Source: an uncultured bacterium (GTDB taxonomy: Bacteria > Pseudomonadota > Alphaproteobacteria > Sphingomonadales > Sphingomonadaceae). From it: a DNA stretch of 64,000 nucleotides. Numbering within the stretch: the first letter of the stretch is position 1; each line of letters opens with the position of its first letter. The notes below the pieces were generated by a model. That model saw only the letters and a program-made list of their open reading frames with translations, ran no database searches and was not told where the DNA came from. The position numbers and the translations under genes are program-made. Where the stretch lies: contig CAISGR010000311.1 of the NCBI GenBank assembly GCA_903884945.1, positions 1 through 64,000 of the forward strand. Reading direction: 5' to 3'. Shown piece by piece: positions 8,817 to 17,747 of the stretch.

Positions 8817-11056
8817 CGCTTGCGGCCCTGGTGGCGGATATTGGCGGGGCGGCCGCGCCGCTTGATCACGCGCCCGGGCCGGCTTTCGCGCTCGGGCCGC
8901 GCGCCCTTCCCGTCGACCATCTCGAAACGCAGCGCGCCCGAGACCGGATTAGCCTCGGCGAGGCGCAGTTGCAGCCGCTGGCCGCTCGCATATTCGGTCC
9001 CGCTGTCGTCGCCGACCAGCCGCCGCCCGACCTCGTCATAGCGGAAATATTCGCCGCCGATGTCGCGCACCGGCATCAGCCCATCCCCGCCGATCCCCTC
9101 GACGGTCGCGAAGAAGCCGAAATTGGCGACGCCGGTGATCCGCGCATCGACCACCTGCCCGACCCGCTCGGACAGGAAGGCGGCGACATAGCGATCGATC
9201 GTGTCACGCTCGGCTTCCATCGCGCGGCGCTCGAGCATCGAGATGCTTTCGCCGATCTTCTCCATCGATGCGGCCTCGCCCTCGGTCAGGCCGCCGACAC
9301 CCAGATGATAGGCGCCGACCAGCGCGCGGTGGACGAGGAGATCGGCATAGCGCCGGATCGGCGACGTGAAATGGCCATAGCTGCCGAGCGCAAGCCCGAA
9401 ATGGCCGTGGTTGATCGGCGCATAGTAGGCCTGGGTCTGCGTGCGCAGGACCTGCTCCATCACCTGCGGGCGGAAATCCGCCTCGCCGATCCGGTCGAGG
9501 ATATGGTTGAACGTCCCCGGGCGCACGACCTGGCCAAGCGCGAATTCCACGCCGAACGTCTTGAGATACTCCTTGAGCGCAACGAGCTTCTCGCGGCTCG
9601 GCGGCTCATGCACGCGGTACATCACGGGCGCCTTCTTGGCCTCGAGCGCCTTGGCCGCGGCGACGTTCGCCGCAATCATGTAATCCTCGATCAGCTTGTG
9701 CGCATCGAGCCGCTCGCGCGGGGCCACCGACAGGATTCGCCCCTTCTCGTCGAGCACGACGCGGCGCTCGGGCAGGTCGAGATCGAGCGGCTCGCGCTTC
9801 TCGCGCGCCTTGTACAAGGCCTTCCAGCACGCCCAGAGCGGCTTCAGCGCCGTCTCGGTGAGCGGATGCTCGATCTCTCCGTCGATGGCGGCCTGCGCCT
9901 CCTCATAGGCGATGTTCGCCGCGATCCGCACGATCGCGCGGGTGAAGTGCCAGCCCTTCAGCGTACCGTTCTTCGCCACCTGCAAATGGCAGACCAGGGC
10001 GCCGCGATCGACATCCTGCTTCAGCGAGCACATGTCGGCCGACAATTCCTCGGGCAGCATCGGCACGACGCGATCGGGAAAATACACGCTGTTGCCGCGG
10101 CGGCGCGCCTCACGATCGAGCTCCGAGCCGGGCCGGACATAGAAGCTGACATCGGCGATCGCGACGATCGCCTTCCAGCCGCCATCGTTCGCGGGATCGT
10201 CGTCGCGCGCGGCCCAGACGGCATCGTCATGGTCTCGCGCATCGGCCGGGTCGATCGCGACGATCGGCAGGTGCCGCAAGTCCTCGCGCTCCCCCGCCCC
10301 GGACGGGGCGGGCGTGGCGGCGCCCAGCGGCGTCTTCGCGACGCGCACCGCTTCTTCCAGCGTTTCGGGCGAGAAGACGTTCGGAATGCCGAGCTTGTGG
10401 ATCGCGATCAGCGAGAAGCTGCGCGGCGCGAAGGGATCGCCGAGCCGCTCGGTGACGCGCACGGTGATGCGCGGCGGGCGCCCGGCCTTTTCCGCCAGCA
10501 CCAGATCGCCCGGCCCGGCGCCACCGGCGTCGGACACCAGGAACTGGTGGCGTTCCTTCTTCTCGACGCCCTGCAGCCAGAGCTTGCCACCCTCGTCGTG
10601 GAGCACGCCGAGGACGAGTTCCTCGCCGCGCGCGAGTTGCTTCATCGGATGCGCGATCCAGCCCTGGCCGGCCTCCTCGGTACGCGCCAGCACCCGATCG
10701 CCGACGCCCAGCGCGCCGCGCTTGCGCTCACGCACCCGGAGGCGCGGCGCGGGGGCGTCGGCGTCCCAGCGCTCGGGCACGGCCCACACATTGCCGCTGT
10801 CGTCGACATCGACGATGCGCAGCACCGTTACCTTGGGCAGGCCGCCCATCTTGTGGAAGGCCCGGCCCGGGGCACTGTCGATCAGCCCCTCGTCGGCCAT
10901 GTCCTTGAGCAGCGCCTTGAGGCCGATCTTGTCCTGCGCGATCAGGCCGAAGGCACGCGCGATCTCGCGCTTGCCGGCAGGCACGTCGGACGAGACGATG
11001 AAATCGAGAATCTGCTCGCGGGTGGGCAGGCCGGGCGTACGCTTTGGCTTGGGCAT
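8813..11056 (-). CDS. rnr: Ribonuclease R (3'-5' exoribonuclease)
   Basis: The 747-residue protein has the RNase II/R layout: an N-terminal winged-helix/cold-shock region, the RNB catalytic domain and a C-terminal S1 domain followed by a basic tail. The catalytic aspartates are in AIDPADARDHDDAV (about 267-280), and the downstream SPIRRYADLLVHRAL motif is canonical. The S1 part (VGQVVDARITGVANFGFFAT) starts near residue 625. It degrades structured RNA and takes part in mRNA, rRNA and trans-translation decay. Length is normal for alphaproteobacteria. Two small paralogous genes follow on the same strand, the first overlapping by 4 bases. Confidence 0.96.
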   Translation of the reverse strand: MPKPKRTPGLPTREQILDFIVSSDVPAGKREIARAFGLIAQDKIGLKALLKDMADEGLIDSAPGRAFHKMGGLPKVTVLRIVDVDDSGNVWAVPERWDADAPAPRLRVRERKRGALGVGDRVLARTEEAGQGWIAHPMKQLARGEELVLGVLHDEGGKLWLQGVEKKERHQFLVSDAGGAGPGDLVLAEKAGRPPRITVRVTERLGDPFAPRSFSLIAIHKLGIPNVFSPETLEEAVRVAKTPLGAATPAPSGAGEREDLRHLPIVAIDPADARDHDDAVWAARDDDPANDGGWKAIVAIADVSFYVRPGSELDREARRRGNSVYFPDRVVPMLPEELSADMCSLKQDVDRGALVCHLQVAKNGTLKGWHFTRAIVRIAANIAYEEAQAAIDGEIEHPLTETALKPLWACWKALYKAREKREPLDLDLPERRVVLDEKGRILSVAPRERLDAHKLIEDYMIAANVAAAKALEAKKAPVMYRVHEPPSREKLVALKEYLKTFGVEFALGQVVRPGTFNHILDRIGEADFRPQVMEQVLRTQTQAYYAPINHGHFGLALGSYGHFTSPIRRYADLLVHRALVGAYHLGVGGLTEGEAASMEKIGESISMLERRAMEAERDTIDRYVAAFLSERVGQVVDARITGVANFGFFATVEGIGGDGLMPVRDIGGEYFRYDEVGRRLVGDDSGTEYASGQRLQLRLAEANPVSGALRFEMVDGKGARPERESRPGRVIKRRGRPANIRHQGRKR

Positions 11057-11159
11057 CGACAGGAGATAGGGCGTGACGCCGGTCGCGTCACGCCCTGTCT
11101 GATCCAGAGCGCATCCGTGCCTGCCCGGACCGGCATCGCCGGCCCGGACCGCCCAGCCG

Positions 11160-13886
11160 TCAGAACTTGCCGCGCAGCGTCACCCCATAGGTCCGCGGCT
11201 CGGCGAGGAAGGCCGAGAAGATCTGCGTCCCGCCGGGATAGGTCGCGGCGGGGAAACCCGCGGTGGCGCCCGGCGTGGTCGATGCCGCCTGGAAGGGCGA
11301 GCTGAAGGCGACCTGGGTATATTGCGTGTTGGTCACGTTCTGCGCCCAGAATTCGATCGCCCAGCGATCGTCCTTGCCGCGCAGGCCGACGCGCGCATTC
11401 ATCAGGAAATAGCCGTCCTGCTCCTTTTGCGGGAACAGGTCGGATCCCGAATTATAGTCGCTGGTCAGGCGGCCATCGACGTAGAAGAGCGCCGACAGGC
11501 CCGAGCCGCCGAGCTTCGGCGTCCAGGCGACCGAGGAAGTCGCCGTGATTTCCGGCGCGTTCGACAGATGGTCGCCCGGCAGCAGCCGCAGCGCCGGATC
11601 GAGCGCCGCGCCGCGCTCGTTGCCGATCAGGTTGTTGCGATATTTGGTGTCCGCATAGGTCAGGCCGGCACTGACGTGCAGGTCGCGCGCCGGCGACATG
11701 GAGGCTTCGAGCTCGACCCCCTGCGAGATCACGCCCGCCTTGACGTCGCTCGCCGCGCAGGTGCCGGTCGTCGCGCTGAGATCGCGGTCGGCGCCAGCCA
11801 GGTCGGTTTTGCAGCTGTTGACGTTCTGCACCAGGAAGACGCTGCCGTTGAACGTGTTCAGCTGGAAGTTGCGGAAGGCCTGGTGGAACGCCGCGATGTT
11901 CAGGTTGAAGCCGTGGGTGGAGAATTTGAGACCGACTTCGAACGCGTTGTTGATTTCCGGGTCGAACTCAAGTGCTTTCACCAGCGCCTGCGCGCCCCCT
12001 ACCGAGGCGAAGCTCGGGACCGGTCCCTTGAGCGCCGACCGATCCAGGTTGAAGCCGCCCGCCTTGTAGCCGCGCGAGTAGCTGCCATAGATCAGCAGGT
12101 CCGGCGTGACCTTGTAGGAAAGGATGCCCGTGCCGGTCAGCTGGCTTTCGCTGCGCTTGTCGTTGATCGACACGCCGTTCAGCTCGGAGGTCGAATTGCC
12201 CTGGCAGGTCAGGTTGATCAGCCCGCCGGCGACCGCCGCCAGGCCTGCGTTCGACAGGAAGGGCGAGAGCGCCGCCTGTTGCGCCGGGCAGGCCGTGTTG
12301 TTGTTGCCGAAGGTCGCGTTCAGCGTCTTCGTCTCATGCGTGTAGCGCAGCCCGACCGTTACCTTGAGGCCGTCCGTCACCTCGAAGATATTATGGGTGA
12401 AGAAGGCGAAGTTCTTGCTGTTCTGATTATAGTTCGAGACCGTATCCCCGACATTGTGGACCGAATCGAGCCGGTCGAAGCCGGCGATGATCGCCGGCGC
12501 CGCGGCGCCGAACACGCTGGGCAGCACCACCGCGCGCCCGGCCGTGCTCAGGCAGCCGGTCTTGGTGACGTCGTAATAGGGAGCGAGCGCGCCGCTGGCG
12601 AGAATGCGGCATGCGGCGAAGCGGCCATATTGCGAACCGAATTTGAGATTGTCGCGGACGTTCAGGTCCTCGTTCGCGAAATAGCCGCCGACCAGCCAGT
12701 CGAGCTTGCCGCCGAACGCCTCGCCCTGCAGGCGCAGTTCCTGCGAGAAGGTCTTGAACCCGCGCCGCCCGGCATTGGGCCCCGGATCGCGGTAGAGGAT
12801 GTCGACATAGCTGTAGTCGGTGTCGGACGCCTGGTAGTTGTAATATTCGCGATAGGCAGTGATCGAGGTGAGCTTGGCGCCGCCGAGATTATAGTCGATC
12901 TGCGCGGACCCGCCCCAATCCTGCGTCTTGCCGTCATAAGTGCGGCCCGGCGTGACGTAGAGGTTGCGCGAATAGGGATTGCTGAACGCCGCGACCGGCT
13001 GCCCGAGCTTGGTCAGCACCCCGATGATCGGGTTGGCACTCGTCAGCAAGCCGGCATTGGCGACGGCAACCGTCTGGTCGATATAGGCAGCGGCGCAACA
13101 GGCTTCGTCGCGCTTGGTATAGTCGGCGATCAGGCGGATCGACAGGTCGCTGCTCGGCTGGAACATGAGCTGCCCGCGCAGGAAATAGCGGTTGCGATCG
13201 TTGATCGTCCCGCCGTTCGTCGCATCCTTGTAGAAGCCATCGCGCTTGACATAGACGCCGTCGATCCGGGCGGCGAGCGTCTCGCTCAGCGGCACGTTGA
13301 TGTTCGCGCTGCCCCGCCAGTAATTGTAATTGCCATAGGTCAGCTCGGCCCCGGCGCCGAAGCGGAATTCGGGCTGCTTGCTGTAGATGCTGATGATGCC
13401 CGCGGAAGCGTTGCGGCCGAACAGCGTGCCCTGCGGCCCGCGCAACACCTCGACCCGGTCGATGTCGCCGAGCTCGTTGAGGCCTACGCCCGAGCGCGAG
13501 CGGTAGACACCGTCGATGAACACCGCGACCGAGCTTTCGAGGCCGGGATTGTCGCCGACCGTGCCGATGCCGCGCAGGCGGGCCGAGCCGTTCGCTTCGT
13601 TGCCGGTGGAGGACACGAGCAGCGACGGCGCGACCTGGTTGAGCTGGCGGATGTCGTTGGCCCCCGAATTCTGCAGCGTCTCGGACGTGACGGCGGAAAC
13701 CGCCAGCGGCACGTCCGCCAGGACCTGCGAGCGACCCTGGGCCGTGACGATGATATCCTGGGTCGGGTCGGTTTCGTCGGCCGCCTGGGTACCGGCACCG
13801 GCGGCCTGGGCGAAGGCCGGCGTGGCCAGCCCGAGCATCAGGGCAGGAAGCGCGCAGGCGCACAGATACTGTTTGTTAAGCATCAT
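11160..13886 (-). CDS. TonB-dependent outer-membrane receptor
   Basis: The 908-residue protein has a signal peptide ending PAFA-QAAG (about residue 26). A plug domain follows (DIIVTAQGRSQVLADVPLAV, IDRVEVLRGPQGTLFGRNAS), then a 22-strand barrel ending in the aromatic GVTLRGKF terminus needed for BAM insertion. It takes up a substrate across the outer membrane using TonB energy. Double ATGs at 13886 and 13883 follow GGGAGAG; the first is given. The nearby acyl-CoA dehydrogenase pair suggests a hydrophobic or aromatic substrate, but this is weak. No adjacent Fur-type palindrome was seen, unlike the receptor at 35905. Confidence 0.92.
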   Translation of the reverse strand: MMLNKQYLCACALPALMLGLATPAFAQAAGAGTQAADETDPTQDIIVTAQGRSQVLADVPLAVSAVTSETLQNSGANDIRQLNQVAPSLLVSSTGNEANGSARLRGIGTVGDNPGLESSVAVFIDGVYRSRSGVGLNELGDIDRVEVLRGPQGTLFGRNASAGIISIYSKQPEFRFGAGAELTYGNYNYWRGSANINVPLSETLAARIDGVYVKRDGFYKDATNGGTINDRNRYFLRGQLMFQPSSDLSIRLIADYTKRDEACCAAAYIDQTVAVANAGLLTSANPIIGVLTKLGQPVAAFSNPYSRNLYVTPGRTYDGKTQDWGGSAQIDYNLGGAKLTSITAYREYYNYQASDTDYSYVDILYRDPGPNAGRRGFKTFSQELRLQGEAFGGKLDWLVGGYFANEDLNVRDNLKFGSQYGRFAACRILASGALAPYYDVTKTGCLSTAGRAVVLPSVFGAAAPAIIAGFDRLDSVHNVGDTVSNYNQNSKNFAFFTHNIFEVTDGLKVTVGLRYTHETKTLNATFGNNNTACPAQQAALSPFLSNAGLAAVAGGLINLTCQGNSTSELNGVSINDKRSESQLTGTGILSYKVTPDLLIYGSYSRGYKAGGFNLDRSALKGPVPSFASVGGAQALVKALEFDPEINNAFEVGLKFSTHGFNLNIAAFHQAFRNFQLNTFNGSVFLVQNVNSCKTDLAGADRDLSATTGTCAASDVKAGVISQGVELEASMSPARDLHVSAGLTYADTKYRNNLIGNERGAALDPALRLLPGDHLSNAPEITATSSVAWTPKLGGSGLSALFYVDGRLTSDYNSGSDLFPQKEQDGYFLMNARVGLRGKDDRWAIEFWAQNVTNTQYTQVAFSSPFQAASTTPGATAGFPAATYPGGTQIFSAFLAEPRTYGVTLRGKF

Positions 13887-14080
13887 ACTCTCCCGTTTGG
13901 CCGGAATGCTTGTCGAATCCGTACCGCACACTCGAATTGATCTCCTAATCGCGCGCACGTCAAGAGAAAGGCGCCTTGTGCCGTAGCGACAATCCCCATG
14001 TGTTGCCGAAATGCATCGGCGCAATGATCCGAAGCGGCCAGAACCTATATTCGAAATGGTGATAGTCGGGACAGCAGGCC

Positions 14081-14116
14081 CAAACGAAAACAGGCGCCGC
14101 CCAAGGGCGATGCCTG
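14081..14116 (-). terminator. Intrinsic terminator of the acyl-CoA dehydrogenase operon
   Basis: Read on the minus strand, a 12-bp stem (CAGGCATCGCCC / GGGCGGCGCCTG, two non-Watson-Crick positions) with a TT loop is followed by TTTTCGTTTG. It starts 26 bases after the stop codon of the 14142 gene. This is one of the clearer intrinsic terminators in the window. Confidence 0.75.
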
Positions 14117-14141
14117 TCATTCGGGATCAGTGATATGAAGA

Positions 14142-15209
14142 TCAGTAACCGTTGAGCCGCGCGAACCGCTCGCGGTGATAGGCGGCATTGCCCCACATGG
14201 TCTCGAGCACGCGCGCGCGCTTGATGTAGAAGCCGGCATCATGCTCGTCGGTCATGCCGATACCGCCGTGGAGTTGGATCATCTCCCGGCTGACGAGGTT
14301 GAGCGTGTCGCTCGCGATCGCCTTGGCAAGGCTGACTGCCTGATCGACATCCGACCGGTTGGCATCGATCGCCTCGAGCGCACCCTCGACCGCCGAGCGC
14401 ATCAGTTCGAGTTCAGTGAACATCTTCGCCATGCGGTGCTGCAGCGCCTGGAAGGACGAGAGCTGCTGGCCGAACTGGACGCGGGTCTTGAGATAGTCGT
14501 TGGTGGTTGCGAACGCCTGCTCGGCCATGCCGAGCATCTCGGCGCAGAGCGCCGCGGTGGCGCGGTCGATCACCTTGCCGGTCAGGTCGGTGCCGCCCAG
14601 CCGCTCCGCCGGAGCGGCTTCGAACGTCACCTGCGCATGGCTGCGCGAGTCAGCCATGTGCCGGGCCGAGCGCGACACGCCCTCCTCGCCGGAGACGAGA
14701 TACAGGCCATCGGCCGCCGCCACCACGAACAGCGCGGCGCTGTCGCCTTCCGCGACGAACTCCTTCGTGCCGGTGAGCTTGCCGCCCGACACGGTGGCCG
14801 CGATCCGCACGGGATCATGATGGGGGCCCTCGTCGATCGCGAGCGTGGCCACGATCTCGCCGGATGCGATCTTCGGCAGCCACTGCGCCTTTGCGGCATC
14901 CGATCCACCCATCGCGATCGCAGTCGCGGCCGCCGCCGTCGCGGCAAGCGGCGACGCGGCGAGGTTGCGACCAAGCTGCTCGAGCACCAGGCCAAGCGAG
15001 AGATAGCCGAAATCGGAACCGCCATAGGCCTCGGGCACGACCACCCCAGCCCAGCCCATCTGCGCCATCTCGGCCCAGGCGGCGGAATCATAGCCCTCCG
15101 CCGGCGCCGCGTTGCGCATTCGGCGGAAGGCGGAGACGGGCGACTCGTTATCCGCCCATTCGCGCGCCATGTCGCGCAGCATCGTCTGTTCTTCGTTGAG
15201 TACGGCCAT
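14142..15209 (-). CDS. Acyl-CoA dehydrogenase, smaller subunit type
   Basis: The 355-residue protein has acyl-CoA dehydrogenase N- and C-terminal helical domains and the middle beta domain, with the C-terminal LHGGIGMTDEHDAGFYIKRA motif. It lacks the GGSTEIQ motif of its partner and is about 50 residues shorter than usual, matching the weaker half of two-gene FadE systems described in actinobacteria for steroid or side-chain oxidation. It lies 21 bases after the other dehydrogenase on the same strand, so a heteromeric enzyme is likely. FAD-dependent alpha-beta desaturation of an acyl-CoA is the expected reaction. The substrate is unknown. Confidence 0.9.
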   Translation of the reverse strand: MAVLNEEQTMLRDMAREWADNESPVSAFRRMRNAAPAEGYDSAAWAEMAQMGWAGVVVPEAYGGSDFGYLSLGLVLEQLGRNLAASPLAATAAAATAIAMGGSDAAKAQWLPKIASGEIVATLAIDEGPHHDPVRIAATVSGGKLTGTKEFVAEGDSAALFVVAAADGLYLVSGEEGVSRSARHMADSRSHAQVTFEAAPAERLGGTDLTGKVIDRATAALCAEMLGMAEQAFATTNDYLKTRVQFGQQLSSFQALQHRMAKMFTELELMRSAVEGALEAIDANRSDVDQAVSLAKAIASDTLNLVSREMIQLHGGIGMTDEHDAGFYIKRARVLETMWGNAAYHRERFARLNGY

Positions 15210-15230
15210 GTCTTCAGGTCCCCGTGATTC

Positions 15231-16448
15231 TTATTGGTGATCCAGCATCCCGAGGATGCGCTTGGCGATCACGTTGTTCTGGATCTCGGTCGATCCGCCA
15301 TAGATCGACACCGCCTTGCCCCACAGCCAGGTGCGCGTCTGGGTCAGTTCAGCGTCGGTGAAGCCCTCGCCTTCCCAGCCCAGCCCGTTCATCCCCATGA
15401 TCTCGATCGAAAGCTCGGCCCGGTCCTGGGTGATGCGCGCGCCGACATTCTTCATGATCGACGTGGCGGCGGATGGCCCCTGGTTGGATTTCGCCTCGAG
15501 CGCGGCCCGGCGCAGCGTCAGCGCGAAGGCGCGGCTGTCCATTTCGTGGCGGACGATCCGCATGCGCAGGTCGCCGTCGCTGATCCGCCCTTCGGCGTCC
15601 GTGCCGCGATACTCCTTGGCCAGCGCCCCCATCGATGCGCCGCCGAAGAGGCGGCCGACCGAACCACCGCCCGACAAATTCTGCCGTTCGTGCTGGAGCA
15701 GCCGCTTGCCGATCGTCCAGCCCTCGCCTTCACGGCCGACCAGATTCTCCTTGGGCACCTTCACGTCAGTGAAGAAGGTCTCGCAGAAAGGCGACTGGCC
15801 CGAGATCATCCGGATCGGCTTCACCTCGACGCCCGGCGCGGTCATGTCGATCAGCAGGAAGCTGATGCCTTCATGCTTCTTCGTCTTGTCGGTGCGCACC
15901 AGCGCAAAGCACTTGTCCGCCCATTGCCCGCCCGACGTCCAGGTCTTCTGGCCGTTGACGAGATAATGATCGCCCTTGTCCTCGGCGAAGGTCTGCAGGC
16001 TGGCAAGGTCGGAACCGGCACCCGGCTCGGAATAGCCCTGACACCAGCGGACCTCGCCCCTGGCGATCGCCGGGATATGCTCCTGCTTCTGCGCCTCGCT
16101 GCCATATTCGAGCAGCGTCGGGCCGAACATCATCACGCCCATGCCGCCGATCGGGTTCCAGGCGCCGATCCGCGCCATCTCCTCGCCCAGCACCCGGGCC
16201 TCGGCGCGATCGAGCCCGCCGCCGCCATATTGCGCCGGCCAGGTCGGCACGCCCCAGCCCTTCTCGCCGAACGCCTTCTTCCAAGCTTCCTCGTCGGGGG
16301 ACAGCGCCGTCGGCCCCTCCACCGTCGCCATCAGATTCTCCTTGCCCTTCAGCGCGGGCGGGAAATGCGCCTCCAGCCACGCCCGAGCTTCCTTGCGAAA
16401 GGCATCGAGCGGGTTAACGCTAGCGTCGAGTTCGGCGGCGGTCGCCAT
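15231..16448 (-). CDS. Acyl-CoA dehydrogenase, larger subunit type
   Basis: The 405-residue protein has the complete acyl-CoA dehydrogenase fold: RWCQGYSEPGAGSDLASLQT (FAD/substrate loop), NGQKTWTSG, and the C-terminal YGGSTEIQNNVIAKRILG. The Glu usual before the GG motif is absent; HERQNLSGG offers an alternative catalytic glutamate, as in isovaleryl-CoA-type and FadE26-type enzymes. The start at 16448 follows a strong AAGGAGAG site, so upstream in-frame codons are excluded. It is the first gene of a two-gene operon with the smaller dehydrogenase, probably forming a heterotetramer. Confidence 0.92.
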   Translation of the reverse strand: MATAAELDASVNPLDAFRKEARAWLEAHFPPALKGKENLMATVEGPTALSPDEEAWKKAFGEKGWGVPTWPAQYGGGGLDRAEARVLGEEMARIGAWNPIGGMGVMMFGPTLLEYGSEAQKQEHIPAIARGEVRWCQGYSEPGAGSDLASLQTFAEDKGDHYLVNGQKTWTSGGQWADKCFALVRTDKTKKHEGISFLLIDMTAPGVEVKPIRMISGQSPFCETFFTDVKVPKENLVGREGEGWTIGKRLLQHERQNLSGGGSVGRLFGGASMGALAKEYRGTDAEGRISDGDLRMRIVRHEMDSRAFALTLRRAALEAKSNQGPSAATSIMKNVGARITQDRAELSIEIMGMNGLGWEGEGFTDAELTQTRTWLWGKAVSIYGGSTEIQNNVIAKRILGMLDHQ

Positions 16449-16556
16449 GAATGCTCTCCTTTTCAACCGAAACTGAATTTCGGGTATGGCGAGCATTTGG
16501 CACAGATCGGTGCACGAGCAAAGGGGCGAGAAGCGCCTGCGTACGAACGACCGCAT

Positions 16557-16592
16557 CCCGCCCTTCCGCCCCGATCAGGGCGGAAGGGCGGG
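16557..16592. repeat. Perfect 15-bp GC-rich palindrome
   Basis: Arms 16557-16571 and 16578-16592 (CCCGCCCTTCCGCCC and its exact complement) flank a 6-base loop CGATCA. It lies between the flagellin terminator and the acyl-CoA dehydrogenase start codon, within 110 bases of the latter. It may be a REP-like element or a second terminator for the flagellin transcript. Confidence 0.6.
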
Positions 16593-16622
16593 AATGACGG
16601 TCAGACACAGCCAGCCTGAAGC

Positions 16623-16665
16623 TGCGGCCCCGGCGCCCGGAAGGGGGGCCGACGCCGGGGCCGCA
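16623..16665 (-). terminator. Terminator-like hairpin after flagellin
   Basis: A perfect 13-bp stem (TGCGGCCCCGGCG and complement) with a 17-base loop begins 7 bases after the flagellin stop on the minus strand. There is no T-run, but the stem strength and position fit 3' end formation of an abundant mRNA. Confidence 0.6.
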
Positions 16666-16671
16666 AGAGGG

Positions 16672-17481
16672 TTACTTGAGCAGCGAGAGCACGCCCTGCT
16701 GGCTCTGGTTCGCCTGGGCGAGCAGCGCGGTGGACGCCTGGCTCAGGATCTGCGCCTTGGCGAGCGCGGTCGTTTCCGCCGAGAAGTCGACATCCTCGAT
16801 GCGGCTGCGCGCATCGGTGAGGTTGGAGACGTTGTTGGTCAGGTTGTTGACCACCGACTCGAGGCGGCTCTGCCCGGCGCCGATCGAGGAACGGGTCGTG
16901 TTGACTGATTTCAGCGCGGTATCCAGCGTGTCGAGCGCCGCAGTCGCACCGCTGGCGGTGGAGATGTCGGCGCCGGTCACGCCCGTCAGATTGATCGCCG
17001 TGATCGTCAGGTCGATCTTGTCCGCGGAGCCCGAGCCGGTCTGGATGCTGACGGTGACGTCGGATGCGCCAAACAGCGTGACGTTGTTGAAGTTGGTGTT
17101 GTCGGTGATGTTGGTCAACTGGCCCTGCAACTGGGTGACTTCGGTCTGCAGGTTCTTGCGGTCGTCGTCGCTATAGGTGCCCGAGGCGGATTGGACCGAC
17201 AGTTCGCGGACACGCTGCAGGATGTTGGTGACTTCGCTCAGCGCGCCGTCGGCGGTCTGGGCGAGCGAGATACCGTCATTGGCGTTGCGGATCGCCTGTG
17301 TCTGGCCCTTGATCTGCGACGTCAGCGAGGACGCGATGGCGGAGCCCGCCGCGTCGTCCTTCGCGCTGTTGATGCGCTTGCCGGTCGACAGGCGCTCGAT
17401 GCTCGTCTGCAGCGATTTGGAGGCGGCGTTCGAGGCATTGGTCGCGCGCAATGCGGCGACGTTCGTTCCGATAACAGTCAT
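16672..17481 (-). CDS. fliC: Flagellin
   Basis: The 269-residue protein is a short flagellin. It has the conserved N-terminal D0/D1 helices (MTVIGTNVAALRATNASNA, SIERLSTGKRINSAKDDAAG) and C-terminal D1/D0 (SRIEDVDFSAETTALAKAQI, ending QQGVLSLLK) joined by a small central region with no D2/D3 domains. It is exported by the flagellar type III system and polymerises into the filament. No other flagellar gene is in the window, so this is an isolated flagellin locus. A GGAG site precedes the ATG, and a sigma-28-like promoter lies about 70 bases upstream. A strong hairpin follows the stop. Confidence 0.95.
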   Translation of the reverse strand: MTVIGTNVAALRATNASNAASKSLQTSIERLSTGKRINSAKDDAAGSAIASSLTSQIKGQTQAIRNANDGISLAQTADGALSEVTNILQRVRELSVQSASGTYSDDDRKNLQTEVTQLQGQLTNITDNTNFNNVTLFGASDVTVSIQTGSGSADKIDLTITAINLTGVTGADISTASGATAALDTLDTALKSVNTTRSSIGAGQSRLESVVNNLTNNVSNLTDARSRIEDVDFSAETTALAKAQILSQASTALLAQANQSQQGVLSLLK

Positions 17482-17550
17482 GAATCAATCTCCGGTCTGC
17501 CGACGCCCTCCCGCCGCCCCCCAGGCGATGGACCGAGCCGTCACCCCTAG

Positions 17551-17577
17551 GGAACGGCATGGTGAAAGCGACCTTAA
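17551..17577 (-). promoter_or_regulatory. Sigma-28 (FliA)-like promoter candidate for flagellin
   Basis: Reading the minus strand from 17577, TTAAGGTC is followed by 11 bases and then GCCGTTCC. This matches the flagellar sigma-28 layout (TAAAGTTT-N11-GCCGATAA) in spacing and in the GCCG core, but poorly in the -10 tail. It lies 70-96 bases upstream of the flagellin ATG. The match was found by eye and is partial. Confidence 0.4.
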
Positions 17578-17747
17578 GGATTATTTTTAACGCCCCGGCC
17601 GGGTCGCCCTGCCGGCACGCGCCGCAAGCTGCCCGTGTCGAATGACCACCCTTGTCCGGCGCGCCATGGCTGTGCCATGTTCAGCGAATGTTCCGCCCAC
17701 CCGTCGCGCGCTGACCACCGACGCACGCCGACACCGTCCGAGGGGAA

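Noticed and set aside
8744..11305. 853-codon open frame opposite rnr on the + strand
   Set aside because: It is the antisense of RNase R, is His/Arg/Asp-rich with no family motif, and arises from high GC at third positions. The same reasoning rejects 11322-13940 +, 3646-5034 +, 5137-6834 - and 27431-29209 -.
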